Below are positions 45,735 to 55,216 of a stretch of 64,000 nucleotides of DNA, one piece after another. Made by a program: the position numbers and the translations under genes. This DNA is from a virus: positions 30,877-94,876 of IMG/VR virus record IMGVR_UViG_3300032307_000652; one strand, given 5' to 3'. The notes under the pieces were generated by a model. That model did no database searches. It saw nothing but the letters and a program-made list of their open reading frames with translations, and was not told the origin of the DNA. Each line of letters begins with the position of its first letter. The first letter of the stretch is position 1.

Positions 45735-45742
45735 TATTTATA
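45735..45742 (+). promoter_or_regulatory. TATTTATA element before the 301-aa tail gene
   Basis: TATTTATA, 27 nt before the TTG start at 45770, in the 51-nt gap. Confidence 0.45.
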
Positions 45743-45769
45743 AAAATAAACTACTAAAGTAATAAGAAC

Positions 45770-46675
45770 TTGGCAACTGGTAATTACGGAACTATAAGAT
45801 TGGCGGACGTTAGTCCTGCGGATGTTGAAATAATATTAAATTATACACCATCAAGAGACGACACACAAGGGTTTGTTTTGAAAAAATTAAATTCACTTGA
45901 GTTATTACGTCCTTACTTTAGTAATTCAAGTGTTGGTGGTTCAACTACTGAGGTATTAGGTGGATTATATAATCTCACATTACCATCAACGGAGTTTAAC
46001 AATTTAGGAATTTATACTTTGATGTTACGTCCGGCTCAAATCAGAACATCAATTACTGATTGTGGAGTTTTATCGGCGTTACCAAATGTTAGAGGTATAA
46101 TTATTGACTTAAATAATGTTCCGTCACAATACCTAAATAAGTTTGTAAATCAGGGACTGGTAGGGTATAGAATTGAATATCTTAATAATGATGGCTCTAA
46201 AGTAACTAATTTTTTTAGAATAATAACTTCATCTTTTTATTGTGAAGCAATTTTAGCGAACACTAATAATACAAGTGATAAAGCGGTGAGATATCGATAC
46301 ACAGATAGTGAAACTAATTTAATGTTTTGTACAGTATCACCAAGTTCATCACCATCAAATAAACCAAATGTAACGCCATTTATAGGTTCACCGGGACAAA
46401 ACGTTATTATCACTAATACATTTTTTGACCCTACAGTAATTGAGGTTGAGATTGTTGAATACGACACATCAAGTTTAGCAATTGCTCTTTATGGTAATCA
46501 AACTAAATCTATTGAAGATGGTATATACACAATTTATGATAGTGATAACAACATTTACAAACAATATAACTTGTACGAAATTAGAGACCAATTTAATGAA
46601 CTTCTTTATGAAGTTAGACAAGATAGAAATAATAACATTGATTTCACTAAAAACTTTGACAATATCATTGCTTAA
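45770..46675 (+). CDS. Tail / baseplate protein of unknown family
   Basis: 301 residues from TTG 45770; the first ATG is far inside the protein, so TTG is the likely start. The N-terminal part (YGTIRLADVSPADVEIILNYTPSRDD, seen here as IRLADVSPADVEI) is followed by beta-rich domains, and the C-terminus is charged with an YEIRDQFNELLYEVRQDR helix. It is joined by TAATG to the large gpI-like gene. No known family recognised. It may be an adaptor between baseplate and fibres. Confidence 0.55.
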   Translation: MATGNYGTIRLADVSPADVEIILNYTPSRDDTQGFVLKKLNSLELLRPYFSNSSVGGSTTEVLGGLYNLTLPSTEFNNLGIYTLMLRPAQIRTSITDCGVLSALPNVRGIIIDLNNVPSQYLNKFVNQGLVGYRIEYLNNDGSKVTNFFRIITSSFYCEAILANTNNTSDKAVRYRYTDSETNLMFCTVSPSSSPSNKPNVTPFIGSPGQNVIITNTFFDPTVIEVEIVEYDTSSLAIALYGNQTKSIEDGIYTIYDSDNNIYKQYNLYEIRDQFNELLYEVRQDRNNNIDFTKNFDNIIA

Positions 46676-49641
46676 TGGCTAATTACACTTGTCCACCACA
46701 AAGACCATCAGGTTCAGGAACATTTTCAAATAACCTTGTCGGTTTACAAATAACCGATGGTGGTGGTTTAACGCAAGGTAATTTTACATTCACAAGTGTT
46801 GTAACTGAAAAAACTAATAGAAACTTTTCGGTTGGGGTATTTTCAGAACCAATATCATTAGAAACTCTTGGTTTTCAAAATACAATACAAGCGAAGTCTA
46901 TTTTTGATAAAAATTTTAAATTATACCCAAATTTTGATGAAACAGATATCACAAATTTTGTTGGTTATGGTTCTTTATCAAAAAGATTTGAGTCTGCGAT
47001 TACAAATATTATAAATTATTTTCCGGCATCTATTGATGTATCTAAATACCGACCAAATTTTACAACAGGTGCGACCGCAACAGGAATAACATACAATGTA
47101 AATGAAAATGAAACAAAACTAATTATTCCATTAGAAACTGTTCGAAATCCCTTTTCAGTTAATTATACTACAACTTCAACACAAACAATTGAGAGTTTAG
47201 AATTTAGTGTTTCAAAGTATAGGGACATGTCTAAAACATTTTTAAGTTATGTTTTAGTTTTAAATTCGAATTATTATCCTCTAACATTTATGGACCCAAG
47301 TACGTCTATAAGTGCTGGAACATTAACAGTTTATGTTCAGGGTAATCCTTTTTCAGGTTTATCAACGTATAATGATTTCTTTTTAATAAGACCAAATGAT
47401 ACAATTGTTAATGAAGTTTTTAATTTAGAATTAGGTGAGGTTGAAGAAATTTTATTGAATAGAATGGTTAAACCTATCTATACTTATGTTGCGACTGTCC
47501 CATCAATTTCTGATTCAGGATTAATTTATAATTCAACACAGACAGTTACTTTTCCATTAGATGGTCCTTGGAACTTAGATATTAGAACAAACGCATTTGT
47601 TAGTTATATCGAAAGTTTACAATTATTAGGTTTAGATTTTGACAATTATAGGACAAATATTATATCTAGATTTTATACAACAAACGCATTTAAAGATTTT
47701 GATACATCAGACCAAAAGGTTGACAAAGTATTAAAGATATATGGAAGAAGTTTTGATGAAACAAAAAAATATGCGGACGCAATTCAACATGTTACCTCTG
47801 TAAATTATAATATTGGTAATGATATTCATTCAGGACTTCTTACAAATTTTGCCGAGACTTTAGGATGGAGAACAAACATATCACCGATAGCTGATTCTGC
47901 TTTTTTAGAATCGGTTTATGGGACTACTGAAAACGCTTTTCCTGCGTATTCTACAAGTCAGACTATGTTGGACTTAAATTACCAATACTATAGAAATTTA
48001 ATATTAAATTCGGCATATTTGTTTAAATCTAAAGGAACAAGAAAGGCGATTGAATTCCTTTTAAATTTTATTGGAACTCCACAGGCTTTACTTGAATTTA
48101 ATGAAAATGTTTATTTGGTTGATTCCAAAGTAAACATGGATAGATTTAATCAATTATATAATAGTATTTCAGGTGGAACTTACACACCACAATTCCCAGC
48201 ATTGGACTCAACAAATGTATACGGGTTTTTAGGTAATACATATACTGGTTACACCACCCAACAAGTTGTTGAAGAGGTAACCACAACTAGAAATGATTAT
48301 CCTGTTGATGATGAAGGATATCCAACCAAACCAACATATAGTAATGATTATTTCTTTCAAAAAGGTGAGGGTTGGATACAATCAACGCCACAACATAGAA
48401 GTCCACAAATTGTTTCTGCTAATACAAATACATTTACAGGACAAAATCTTAGTATACAAACAAGTTTAGAACCTTTTACTTACGGTGAAAAATATTTAGA
48501 AAGGTTTAGAGATTTTCCGTTTATGGAACTTGGATTTTCAATTAAAAAAGAAAATGACAATAAGAAAAGTTGGTATGACCAAACAAGTGATTTACGAAAA
48601 AACACGGACAACTTATTTGATGCTTATTATACCGTTAGTGATGATAGATATGTTTTAAACGTTAAGAATACTGATATATTTTTAAATCCTGCTCAAGCGT
48701 TGGCTTATGATGTTTGGTACATGTCTAATACACAAAATTACCCAATACCATTTACAGGGTTATCTTCACCATATCCACAAACAGGTGGTACGGATTGGAC
48801 CTTTATTAATCCTCAACCACAAATAGAGAACTTCTTCGAGTTTTATAAAACGTTTTGGATGAATATGATTAATGTTAGAAATAGACAAATTTCATCTGAT
48901 GGTAAAACAAGTGGATACCCAACCTTACAATCTTTATTTTGGAAATACCTAACAATGTACCAAGATGTTGGAATACAAAATAATAATTTCACATACCAAA
49001 ATATGATAAACTATATTAATGGTTTAGGTTCATTTTGGATTAATTTGATAGAACAATTTGTACCAGCGACTACTATATGGAATACAGGGACAAAATTTGA
49101 AAATTCTATTTTTCATAGACAAAAGTTTATTTATAGAATGCAGAAAGGATGTCAGATTGTTTTACAAGAAATTGTTGGACCAGTATCAACAGGAACTATC
49201 AGTACTAACAATTGTAATAATGTAACATTCCCACTTCCAATACCGACAATAAATGATTTAGGTTCGGCGGTTAATAATAATTCTGAACAATTGGCGATTC
49301 AGGAAGGATTTTTAAATGGATATACCACAGTGTCCGCATTATATGGGTTTGAATTTACCATAAGTAATTTCAATGGAACAAATTCATATACATTTACTTA
49401 CAACGATTCCGCTTATTATTATACCCCTAATTTATTACCAACTCAAGCACAATGGACTAACATTATAAATCAAGGTATATTGTATTTTGCTAGTTCAGGG
49501 CAACTAAATGATGTGGGAATTCAAATTATTCTTGATTCAAATGATAATGTTATTAACATAGTAACACTATCGTGTGAATTCAGTGATTGGGAAATATCAG
49601 ATTTCTTAATATTAACGCAAGTATCAATTCAAGGACCATAA
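46675..49641 (+). CDS. Baseplate protein with a gpI / gp7-like region
   Basis: 988 residues. The segment about 338-475 has a helical DQKVDKVLKIYGRSFDETK block, then GLLTNFAETLGW, then YYRNLILNSAYLFKSKGTRK AIEFLLNFIG (written with a break). The LAETLGW ... R.L...A...KGT..AI...L order is the pattern of P2 gpI-type tail proteins, whose counterpart in T4 is part of gp7. The N-terminal and C-terminal regions are beta-rich and unrecognised. It links upstream and downstream genes by TAATG overlaps. With gp25-, gp6- and gp53-like proteins it would complete the wedge set. Confidence 0.55.
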   Translation: MANYTCPPQRPSGSGTFSNNLVGLQITDGGGLTQGNFTFTSVVTEKTNRNFSVGVFSEPISLETLGFQNTIQAKSIFDKNFKLYPNFDETDITNFVGYGSLSKRFESAITNIINYFPASIDVSKYRPNFTTGATATGITYNVNENETKLIIPLETVRNPFSVNYTTTSTQTIESLEFSVSKYRDMSKTFLSYVLVLNSNYYPLTFMDPSTSISAGTLTVYVQGNPFSGLSTYNDFFLIRPNDTIVNEVFNLELGEVEEILLNRMVKPIYTYVATVPSISDSGLIYNSTQTVTFPLDGPWNLDIRTNAFVSYIESLQLLGLDFDNYRTNIISRFYTTNAFKDFDTSDQKVDKVLKIYGRSFDETKKYADAIQHVTSVNYNIGNDIHSGLLTNFAETLGWRTNISPIADSAFLESVYGTTENAFPAYSTSQTMLDLNYQYYRNLILNSAYLFKSKGTRKAIEFLLNFIGTPQALLEFNENVYLVDSKVNMDRFNQLYNSISGGTYTPQFPALDSTNVYGFLGNTYTGYTTQQVVEEVTTTRNDYPVDDEGYPTKPTYSNDYFFQKGEGWIQSTPQHRSPQIVSANTNTFTGQNLSIQTSLEPFTYGEKYLERFRDFPFMELGFSIKKENDNKKSWYDQTSDLRKNTDNLFDAYYTVSDDRYVLNVKNTDIFLNPAQALAYDVWYMSNTQNYPIPFTGLSSPYPQTGGTDWTFINPQPQIENFFEFYKTFWMNMINVRNRQISSDGKTSGYPTLQSLFWKYLTMYQDVGIQNNNFTYQNMINYINGLGSFWINLIEQFVPATTIWNTGTKFENSIFHRQKFIYRMQKGCQIVLQEIVGPVSTGTISTNNCNNVTFPLPIPTINDLGSAVNNNSEQLAIQEGFLNGYTTVSALYGFEFTISNFNGTNSYTFTYNDSAYYYTPNLLPTQAQWTNIINQGILYFASSGQLNDVGIQIILDSNDNVINIVTLSCEFSDWEISDFLILTQVSIQGP

Positions 49642-51803
49642 TGAGTTACAGTATTACACTTACAGGAGATTGTTCTAACAATAGTAATGGTGCGGTTACA
49701 ATCCAATTTTATACCACCCCACCAACTATTATTAGTTGGACTGACAATAAATTACCTACTCAGACATTTACAGGTGATAGTATCACATATGGTGGGTTAA
49801 GTGCTGACACATATTCTTTTTCGTTCACATCGTCAACGGTTCCGGTAAATAGAATTTATGGGCCGGTAAGTTTTACAGTTTTGTCATCGACAACTGCCAA
49901 TATTACTACAGGGTATCAGTCAAGTTGTTCTTCAAACAACGGTTATTTAACTGTTGATGTTAATTTAGATATTTTTGATACTGAATTATATCCGATACCC
50001 GTTAATATTGATTTGTATAAAGATTATGTATTTTACGAAACAATAAGTGGTAGTAGTAGTCAAACGTCTTTTTTCAATTTAGGGGAAGGGATGTATTACG
50101 CTAATGTTTCAGGAAATGGTTTTTGTGATTGTGAGACTGAATCAGTTGTTATACACCCAAATACGGAGTCTTTAGATTTTGATTTTTATGTTGTTAATAA
50201 CCCTGCTTGTTCAGGTGTTGACGGTAAGATATACGTTACAGGTATAACTGGTACACCTCCATATACATACATTTGGTCACAGAATGTTGGATATACTGGT
50301 GCTACCACATTAGTTACAGGTGTAACACAAGGAACTTATACTTTAACTATTATAGATGGTGCGGGATGTGAATTATCAAAAACTGCGGCAGTTGGTTCGG
50401 CACCATTTATTGGATTAATTAGTTATGAAGTTACACAACCGACATGTTTTACATCTGATGGGGTTTTGGATATTTATTTGTCAGGTGGAACAGGACCTTA
50501 TTTTTATTTATTAAGTAATGGTGATTCTGTTACCTCGTATAGTTCTTCAGTTTCTTTTTCAGGGTTAAGTGCTGGTTTATATAGTTTAAGTGTTACTGAT
50601 GTTGCTCTTTGTACTTTTACATCATTCTTTACATTATCAACACCTAAAGTTTTTACATTTATATCTGCGGATGTTGTTAATTCACAATGTCAATATAACG
50701 GTGGTTCAATTGATGTCACTCTTTTAGGTGGAACTCCACCATATTATTATACTTTAGATAATAATAGTGGAACAACTAATAATGTTTCAAGTTTAATTAC
50801 AACAAATACTTTTTCAGATTTATCATCAGGAACTTATACTCTTACAATATCTGACTCAAGTAGTGCGTGTACTTACTCACAAAATTATACAGTTCTTAAT
50901 GAAACTTCGTTTAATTTTTCATTAAGTGCCCGAAGTAATTATTGTACTTATAACAGTGGGGCAATTCAAGTTGATATAACACCAAATACTACTGCTGATA
51001 CATTCTATACTTATTCTATTTCAAGCGGATTTAGTTCCGCTCCGACAACAGCAACAACATACGTATTTAACAATTTACCACCTGACACATATGATATAAC
51101 AATTTCAGATTCTACAGGATGTACTCAAAATGGTTCAGTGGTAGTTGATTATTTTGCTCCTTATAATTTGGTTCTTTATGGAACTGATTGTGGGACAGGT
51201 AGTGGGGGAACAATAAGTGCGATGATTAATGAAACGGATGGTCCATTTGATTTGACATGGAGTGATAATGTTAATGGTCAGACAGGGGTTTATATTACAG
51301 GTTTAACTGCTGGAACTTATTCTTTGGCGGTTAGTGGAGTGAATAATTGTGAGACAACAAAATACTTTACAATTAGTTGTAATCCTCTGAGAACGGCTAG
51401 TTCAACTTATTCCTATTCAATGGGAACTAAGTCTTATATACCATCTTCATTCTTAAATTTCTCAAATATGTTATCAAAAGGATATTTGAGTTTAACTAAC
51501 GGACACACTGCTTGTAAATTAAATTATGCTAGATTCTTCTGCGATGTTGAATTAAATAATATAACTTATTCTGGTTCATTTTATACCTCTAAAACACTTA
51601 CAAGTGTTCCTACATTAAGTGCGTTTACAAATGGTATAGGTTATTTATTTGATACAATTCCTGATTTAAAATCATATGAGATTAACCTTGATACTAACAC
51701 AATAAATGTTGAATCAGATGTTGTTGGTGGTGTTGAAGTTTATAAGGATGAAGTATTAACAATTACTGTAAGAATAGTTTATAAAATTTCATGTCTAACA
51801 TAA
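49641..51803 (+). CDS. Tail adhesin made of SprB-type repeats
   Basis: 720 residues from ATG 49641, which overlaps the previous stop (TAATG); an upstream in-frame start would overlap the preceding gene by 55 nt. At least five repeats of about 80 residues begin near 187, 265, 346, 431 and 513. Each has Cys, a G-(K/G)-I/L strand, a GGTPPYxY-like turn, and a closing GTYTLTI.D..GC strand. This is the pattern of SprB repeats in Bacteroidota gliding-motility adhesins. Two weaker copies lie in the first 120 residues. It is probably a tail fibre or spike that touches the host surface. Confidence 0.75.
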   Translation: MSYSITLTGDCSNNSNGAVTIQFYTTPPTIISWTDNKLPTQTFTGDSITYGGLSADTYSFSFTSSTVPVNRIYGPVSFTVLSSTTANITTGYQSSCSSNNGYLTVDVNLDIFDTELYPIPVNIDLYKDYVFYETISGSSSQTSFFNLGEGMYYANVSGNGFCDCETESVVIHPNTESLDFDFYVVNNPACSGVDGKIYVTGITGTPPYTYIWSQNVGYTGATTLVTGVTQGTYTLTIIDGAGCELSKTAAVGSAPFIGLISYEVTQPTCFTSDGVLDIYLSGGTGPYFYLLSNGDSVTSYSSSVSFSGLSAGLYSLSVTDVALCTFTSFFTLSTPKVFTFISADVVNSQCQYNGGSIDVTLLGGTPPYYYTLDNNSGTTNNVSSLITTNTFSDLSSGTYTLTISDSSSACTYSQNYTVLNETSFNFSLSARSNYCTYNSGAIQVDITPNTTADTFYTYSISSGFSSAPTTATTYVFNNLPPDTYDITISDSTGCTQNGSVVVDYFAPYNLVLYGTDCGTGSGGTISAMINETDGPFDLTWSDNVNGQTGVYITGLTAGTYSLAVSGVNNCETTKYFTISCNPLRTASSTYSYSMGTKSYIPSSFLNFSNMLSKGYLSLTNGHTACKLNYARFFCDVELNNITYSGSFYTSKTLTSVPTLSAFTNGIGYLFDTIPDLKSYEINLDTNTINVESDVVGGVEVYKDEVLTITVRIVYKISCLT
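50198..51370 (+). repeat. Five tandem SprB-type protein repeats
   Basis: Repeat period about 240-260 nt. The repeats are similar in protein (Cys ... PPYxY ... GTYxLxIxDxxGC) but diverged in DNA, so recombination between them is probably old. Confidence 0.65.
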
Positions 51804-51829
51804 TCTAACAAAAACTATTTATGTTAGAT
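51803..51829 (+). promoter_or_regulatory. TATTTATG element within an 8-bp inverted repeat at a start codon
   Basis: ATCTAACA (51803-51810) and TGTTAGAT (51822-51829) form a perfect inverted repeat that runs from the upstream stop codon into the ATG at 51828. TATTTATG (51816-51823) lies in the loop, 4 nt from the ATG. Confidence 0.45.
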
Positions 51830-52832
51830 GAGTTTAGTAACAATTAACAATTTATCGGGTATTCCTCCTTACCAAGTTTCTGTCTGTGATATCTTTCAGT
51901 TCTCTTGTGTTACGGTAACAACAATTCACGATTATATTCCTCCAGCATATTCTTTTTATTTACCAAGTGGTTTTAATAAAGCTCCAAAAGTATTAATTAA
52001 GATTGTCGATTCTACGGGATGTATTTTTACAAGTGAGTATGAATGTTTAACACCAACTCCAACACCAAGTATTACACCAAGTATTACTCCTACAACATCT
52101 TTAACTCCTTCAATAACCCCAACACCAAGTATTACACCATCGTTTACACCAACCCCAAGTATTACGCCATCTATAACCCCGACCCCAAGTATTACTCCGT
52201 CAATTACCCCTACTAATACAGTTACACCAACACCGACAGTTACTCCAACCCTTACACAAACTCCCGAAGTTGGAAGATATGCTTATTTATTTATTGAACC
52301 TTATTCTGGTTCATCATCTATTGGAAGTTATATGAATTCTATGGGTTCATCATTCTATGGATTTACAAATGCTACAAGACCAAGTACTTCAGCATCTACG
52401 TTCCAAACAGATATGCAAAACTATGTTAATTTCTCAGGATGGTCTACAGGTTTATTCCCACAAGTAATAAGACAAACGATACCTCAAACAACGGGAGGAC
52501 TTGATAGTTATGGTAATCCAAGAATTGCATATAATTTCTTAACAACACTTGTTCCTGAAAATTATACTCAAAGTAAGGCTTGGTACACTTGGATAATACC
52601 GACTAATTTAACAAATAACCAATATCAAATTGAGATTGATTTAGGAATTGTTAATCCAAATGTCTTTACAAGTGTAAAGATGGAACCAACAATTTATGCT
52701 AATACATTTATTTATACAGGTAGTACTATTGCAAGAACCACCTATAGGGTTTACACAACATACCCATCAAATACATTTGAATTGGATAACACTTATGACC
52801 TTTATTTTAGAGGAAGTAAGGTTGATATATAA
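51828..52832 (+). CDS. Tail fibre protein with Thr-Pro-rich stalk
   Basis: 334 residues in three parts: residues 1-72, with one partial SprB-like repeat ([12 protein letters not shown] and VDSTGCIF); residues 75-146, a stalk of TPSITPTP units with no charged residues; and residues 150-334, a beta-rich tip domain. The Thr-Pro stalk resembles mucin-like or wall-spanning linkers and should be extended and open to O-glycosylation. A similar stalk is found in the 553-residue gene at 56775. It probably is a fibre that lifts the tip domain away from the tail. Confidence 0.65.
   Translation: MSLVTINNLSGIPPYQVSVCDIFQFSCVTVTTIHDYIPPAYSFYLPSGFNKAPKVLIKIVDSTGCIFTSEYECLTPTPTPSITPSITPTTSLTPSITPTPSITPSFTPTPSITPSITPTPSITPSITPTNTVTPTPTVTPTLTQTPEVGRYAYLFIEPYSGSSSIGSYMNSMGSSFYGFTNATRPSTSASTFQTDMQNYVNFSGWSTGLFPQVIRQTIPQTTGGLDSYGNPRIAYNFLTTLVPENYTQSKAWYTWIIPTNLTNNQYQIEIDLGIVNPNVFTSVKMEPTIYANTFIYTGSTIARTTYRVYTTYPSNTFELDNTYDLYFRGSKVDI
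52050..52265 (+). repeat. Thr-Pro-Ser-Ile-Thr-Pro coding repeat
   Basis: About 24 codons-triples of ACxCCx with TPSITPTP units in tandem. The DNA is degenerate at third positions, yet long stretches are nearly identical to the repeat at 57741-58011. Confidence 0.8.
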
Positions 52833-52841
52833 TTATAGTAA

Positions 52842-53993
52842 ATGAGTTTCCCATATAAAAATCCGATATCGTCTATCCAATTAAATGGAACACAAACTGT
52901 ACCAAGAAACAATACGTATGGTACTACTTTCAGTGTTAACAATACGGGTGGTTATATGGAGGTTTTCAGTTTATCTGACCTTTATTATACAATACCATCA
53001 GGTACAACTGGAAGTATTGAATATTCGGGTAATACCATTCCTATTGAGTTTACAAAAGGAACGGGAGCCGCTTGGTCTCCTGATGTAATTACTTTGGCTT
53101 CTGATAATATTTCATCAGGTAGAAGACGACTTGGTATGTTAGCTTATGTTTATGAGGTTGACCAAGTTTATCAATATCATATTAATGATTACGAGACGTT
53201 ATTTAATGCTGCGACTGCTAGTACGGGATGTGCTCAGGTATCTGATTTTGGAACAACGATAAATAATAAAACTGCTGCGGGTCAGTCGTTTATTAATTCT
53301 TGGACTGCTAACACTATTGAAGATGTTAGTGGGGCGACATATAGTACTGCGGTATGGAGAAAGTTTACAACAGGAACTGGAGGAGGTTCAGGATTTACGT
53401 CAGTTAGAATAAATAATATCAGTCAATTTACATCATCACCATATAGCTATATTAATTTTAGTGGTGTTAATGTTAATATATCATCAGTTGGAAATAATAC
53501 GATTGTATTATCAGCAAATACTGGTGGTGGTTCTTTTAGTGGTGGATTAGAGTATTTTGTGTCCGCATCAACACCTACAGGAACAATTGTAAGTGGAGAT
53601 AGGTGGTTCAATACAAACACAGGTGTTGAATTAGTATGGATTGATGATGGTGATTCACAGCAATGGATTCAACCATTCTCAGTACCAGGGCCTTTATCAC
53701 CTGATGTGGGATATTATACGACAACAGGAATTACAACAGGACAAACTTTAACTTGGGATAAAACATATTGGGGCATAAGTGGTAATAGTAATGTTGATTT
53801 GGTATTACCGTCAGTGGTTGGTAAAGAGGGTTACTATTTAATAATAAAAGATGAAGAGGGGATTTGTGGTACTTATAGAATAAGAATAACACCTTCATCA
53901 GGAACAATTGATAATAATAATTACGTTGATATGAACATAAACTATATGTCCTTAACTTGTATTGTTAGGGACGGAAATTGGTATTTAATATGA
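52842..53993 (+). CDS. Tail fibre protein
   Basis: 383 residues. The C-terminal about 110 residues (VDLVLPSVVGKEGYYLIIKDEEG, seen as LVLPSVVGK and LIIKDEEG, then IRITPSSGTID, ending in VRDGNWYLI) have the order of phage tail-fibre tip domains: L-P, hydrophobic strand with KD..G, ITP..G.IDG-like turn and a final dGnWY. The middle contains GGGSG linkers. The gene starts 9 nt after the previous stop and its stop overlaps the next ATG (ATGA). A fibre role is likely; ligand unknown. Confidence 0.65.
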   Translation: MSFPYKNPISSIQLNGTQTVPRNNTYGTTFSVNNTGGYMEVFSLSDLYYTIPSGTTGSIEYSGNTIPIEFTKGTGAAWSPDVITLASDNISSGRRRLGMLAYVYEVDQVYQYHINDYETLFNAATASTGCAQVSDFGTTINNKTAAGQSFINSWTANTIEDVSGATYSTAVWRKFTTGTGGGSGFTSVRINNISQFTSSPYSYINFSGVNVNISSVGNNTIVLSANTGGGSFSGGLEYFVSASTPTGTIVSGDRWFNTNTGVELVWIDDGDSQQWIQPFSVPGPLSPDVGYYTTTGITTGQTLTWDKTYWGISGNSNVDLVLPSVVGKEGYYLIIKDEEGICGTYRIRITPSSGTIDNNNYVDMNINYMSLTCIVRDGNWYLI

Positions 53994-55216
53994 GTTTTAT
54001 ATATAATAATGCGGTAAAATATTCTGATAGTCCAAATATTGATGCGTTTGGTAGATTGAGAGTTGCGGCAGTAACTAATCTATTGGATATTAAACATGTT
54101 TACGACAAAAATCCATTACAAGTTAATGAAGTAACCGCAGGAACTGCAACATCTATTTTTAGTCAGGAATATGCCAGAGTTAGAATGTCAACTTCAGCAA
54201 ATAATGATTTGGTAATTAGGCAATCAAAAACACACCCAATATATCAACCTGGTAAGAGTCAGTTATTTGAGGGAAGCTTTTCAAATTTTCAATTGGAGAC
54301 AAATGTAATAAAAAGAGTGGGATGTTTTACTACAACAACCGCATCAACTTATAATTCAGTTTTTGACGGGTTCTTCTTGGAGAGCAACGGGGTATCAAAT
54401 ACAATAAGTTTCCAACTATGGAGGTCAGGCACAACAATATTTAGCGCATCAACCACAACTTGGGAAACAAATGAGTTTAACCCTTCAAATTTTAATTGGT
54501 CTAACTCTCAATTAATGTTAGTTGATTATCAATGGTTAGGAGTTGGAAGAATGAGATTTGGATTTAATTTATCAGGACAAACAATTTATTTTACCGAACA
54601 TAATTGCTCAAATAATGATAGTTCGGTTTATATGTCATCACCAAACCAGCCTATAAGATATGAGATAAGACAAGTTGGAGCAGGTTCGGGTAGTTTTGAT
54701 ATGATATGTAGTCAGGTTTCTACTGAAGGTGCTTTAAATGGTTTATATAGTACTGTTGGTATTGCCCATTCCTCACAAATTACTCTTAATACTCCTGCAA
54801 CACCTAACGGAACAAAGTACCCATACATTGGGTTTAGATTAAGACCAGGATATGGTTCCGTAGTTTCCGAATTGGTAAGTTCAAATATTGTTGGTGTAAC
54901 TAACGATATATTTTTAATTACCGTTGAGTTTAACCCGACTCTATCCTCAACTCCAACATGGTCAGGTACGACAAATTCTCCGTTTGAATATTCTTTACAG
55001 GACGGAACATTAACAGTATCTAATTCAGGTTATATATTAAATTCAATCATCGCCGATTTAAGTACGTCAACAGCAATTGATTTCGGTACAAGTGATAATC
55101 AAATAAGAGTTGGTACAAATGTAAATGGGACAAGAGATGAAATGTGGATTTGTATAACACCATTAACCGCAGACCCTAAATTAAGGGGAGCAATTAATTT
55201 ATTATATTATTTATAA
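53990..55216 (+). CDS. Virion structural protein of the DAFGRLRV family
   Basis: 408 residues from ATG 53990, which overlaps the preceding stop; the frame opens 12 nt earlier at a TTG. Near residue 18 it has SPNIDAFGRLRVA followed by LLDIKHVYDKNP, a signature I have seen in structural proteins of many large phages (the DAFGRLRVS motif). The remaining part is a beta-rich domain with LRPGYGS. It is joined by TAATG to the collagen-like fibre gene. Virion location likely; its exact place is unknown. Confidence 0.65.
   Translation: MSFIYNNAVKYSDSPNIDAFGRLRVAAVTNLLDIKHVYDKNPLQVNEVTAGTATSIFSQEYARVRMSTSANNDLVIRQSKTHPIYQPGKSQLFEGSFSNFQLETNVIKRVGCFTTTTASTYNSVFDGFFLESNGVSNTISFQLWRSGTTIFSASTTTWETNEFNPSNFNWSNSQLMLVDYQWLGVGRMRFGFNLSGQTIYFTEHNCSNNDSSVYMSSPNQPIRYEIRQVGAGSGSFDMICSQVSTEGALNGLYSTVGIAHSSQITLNTPATPNGTKYPYIGFRLRPGYGSVVSELVSSNIVGVTNDIFLITVEFNPTLSSTPTWSGTTNSPFEYSLQDGTLTVSNSGYILNSIIADLSTSTAIDFGTSDNQIRVGTNVNGTRDEMWICITPLTADPKLRGAINLLYYL

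Noticed and set aside
52050-52265. Short tandem repeats considered as a CRISPR-like or non-coding array
   Set aside because: The frame is open throughout, the units are multiples of 3 nt and there are no spacers.
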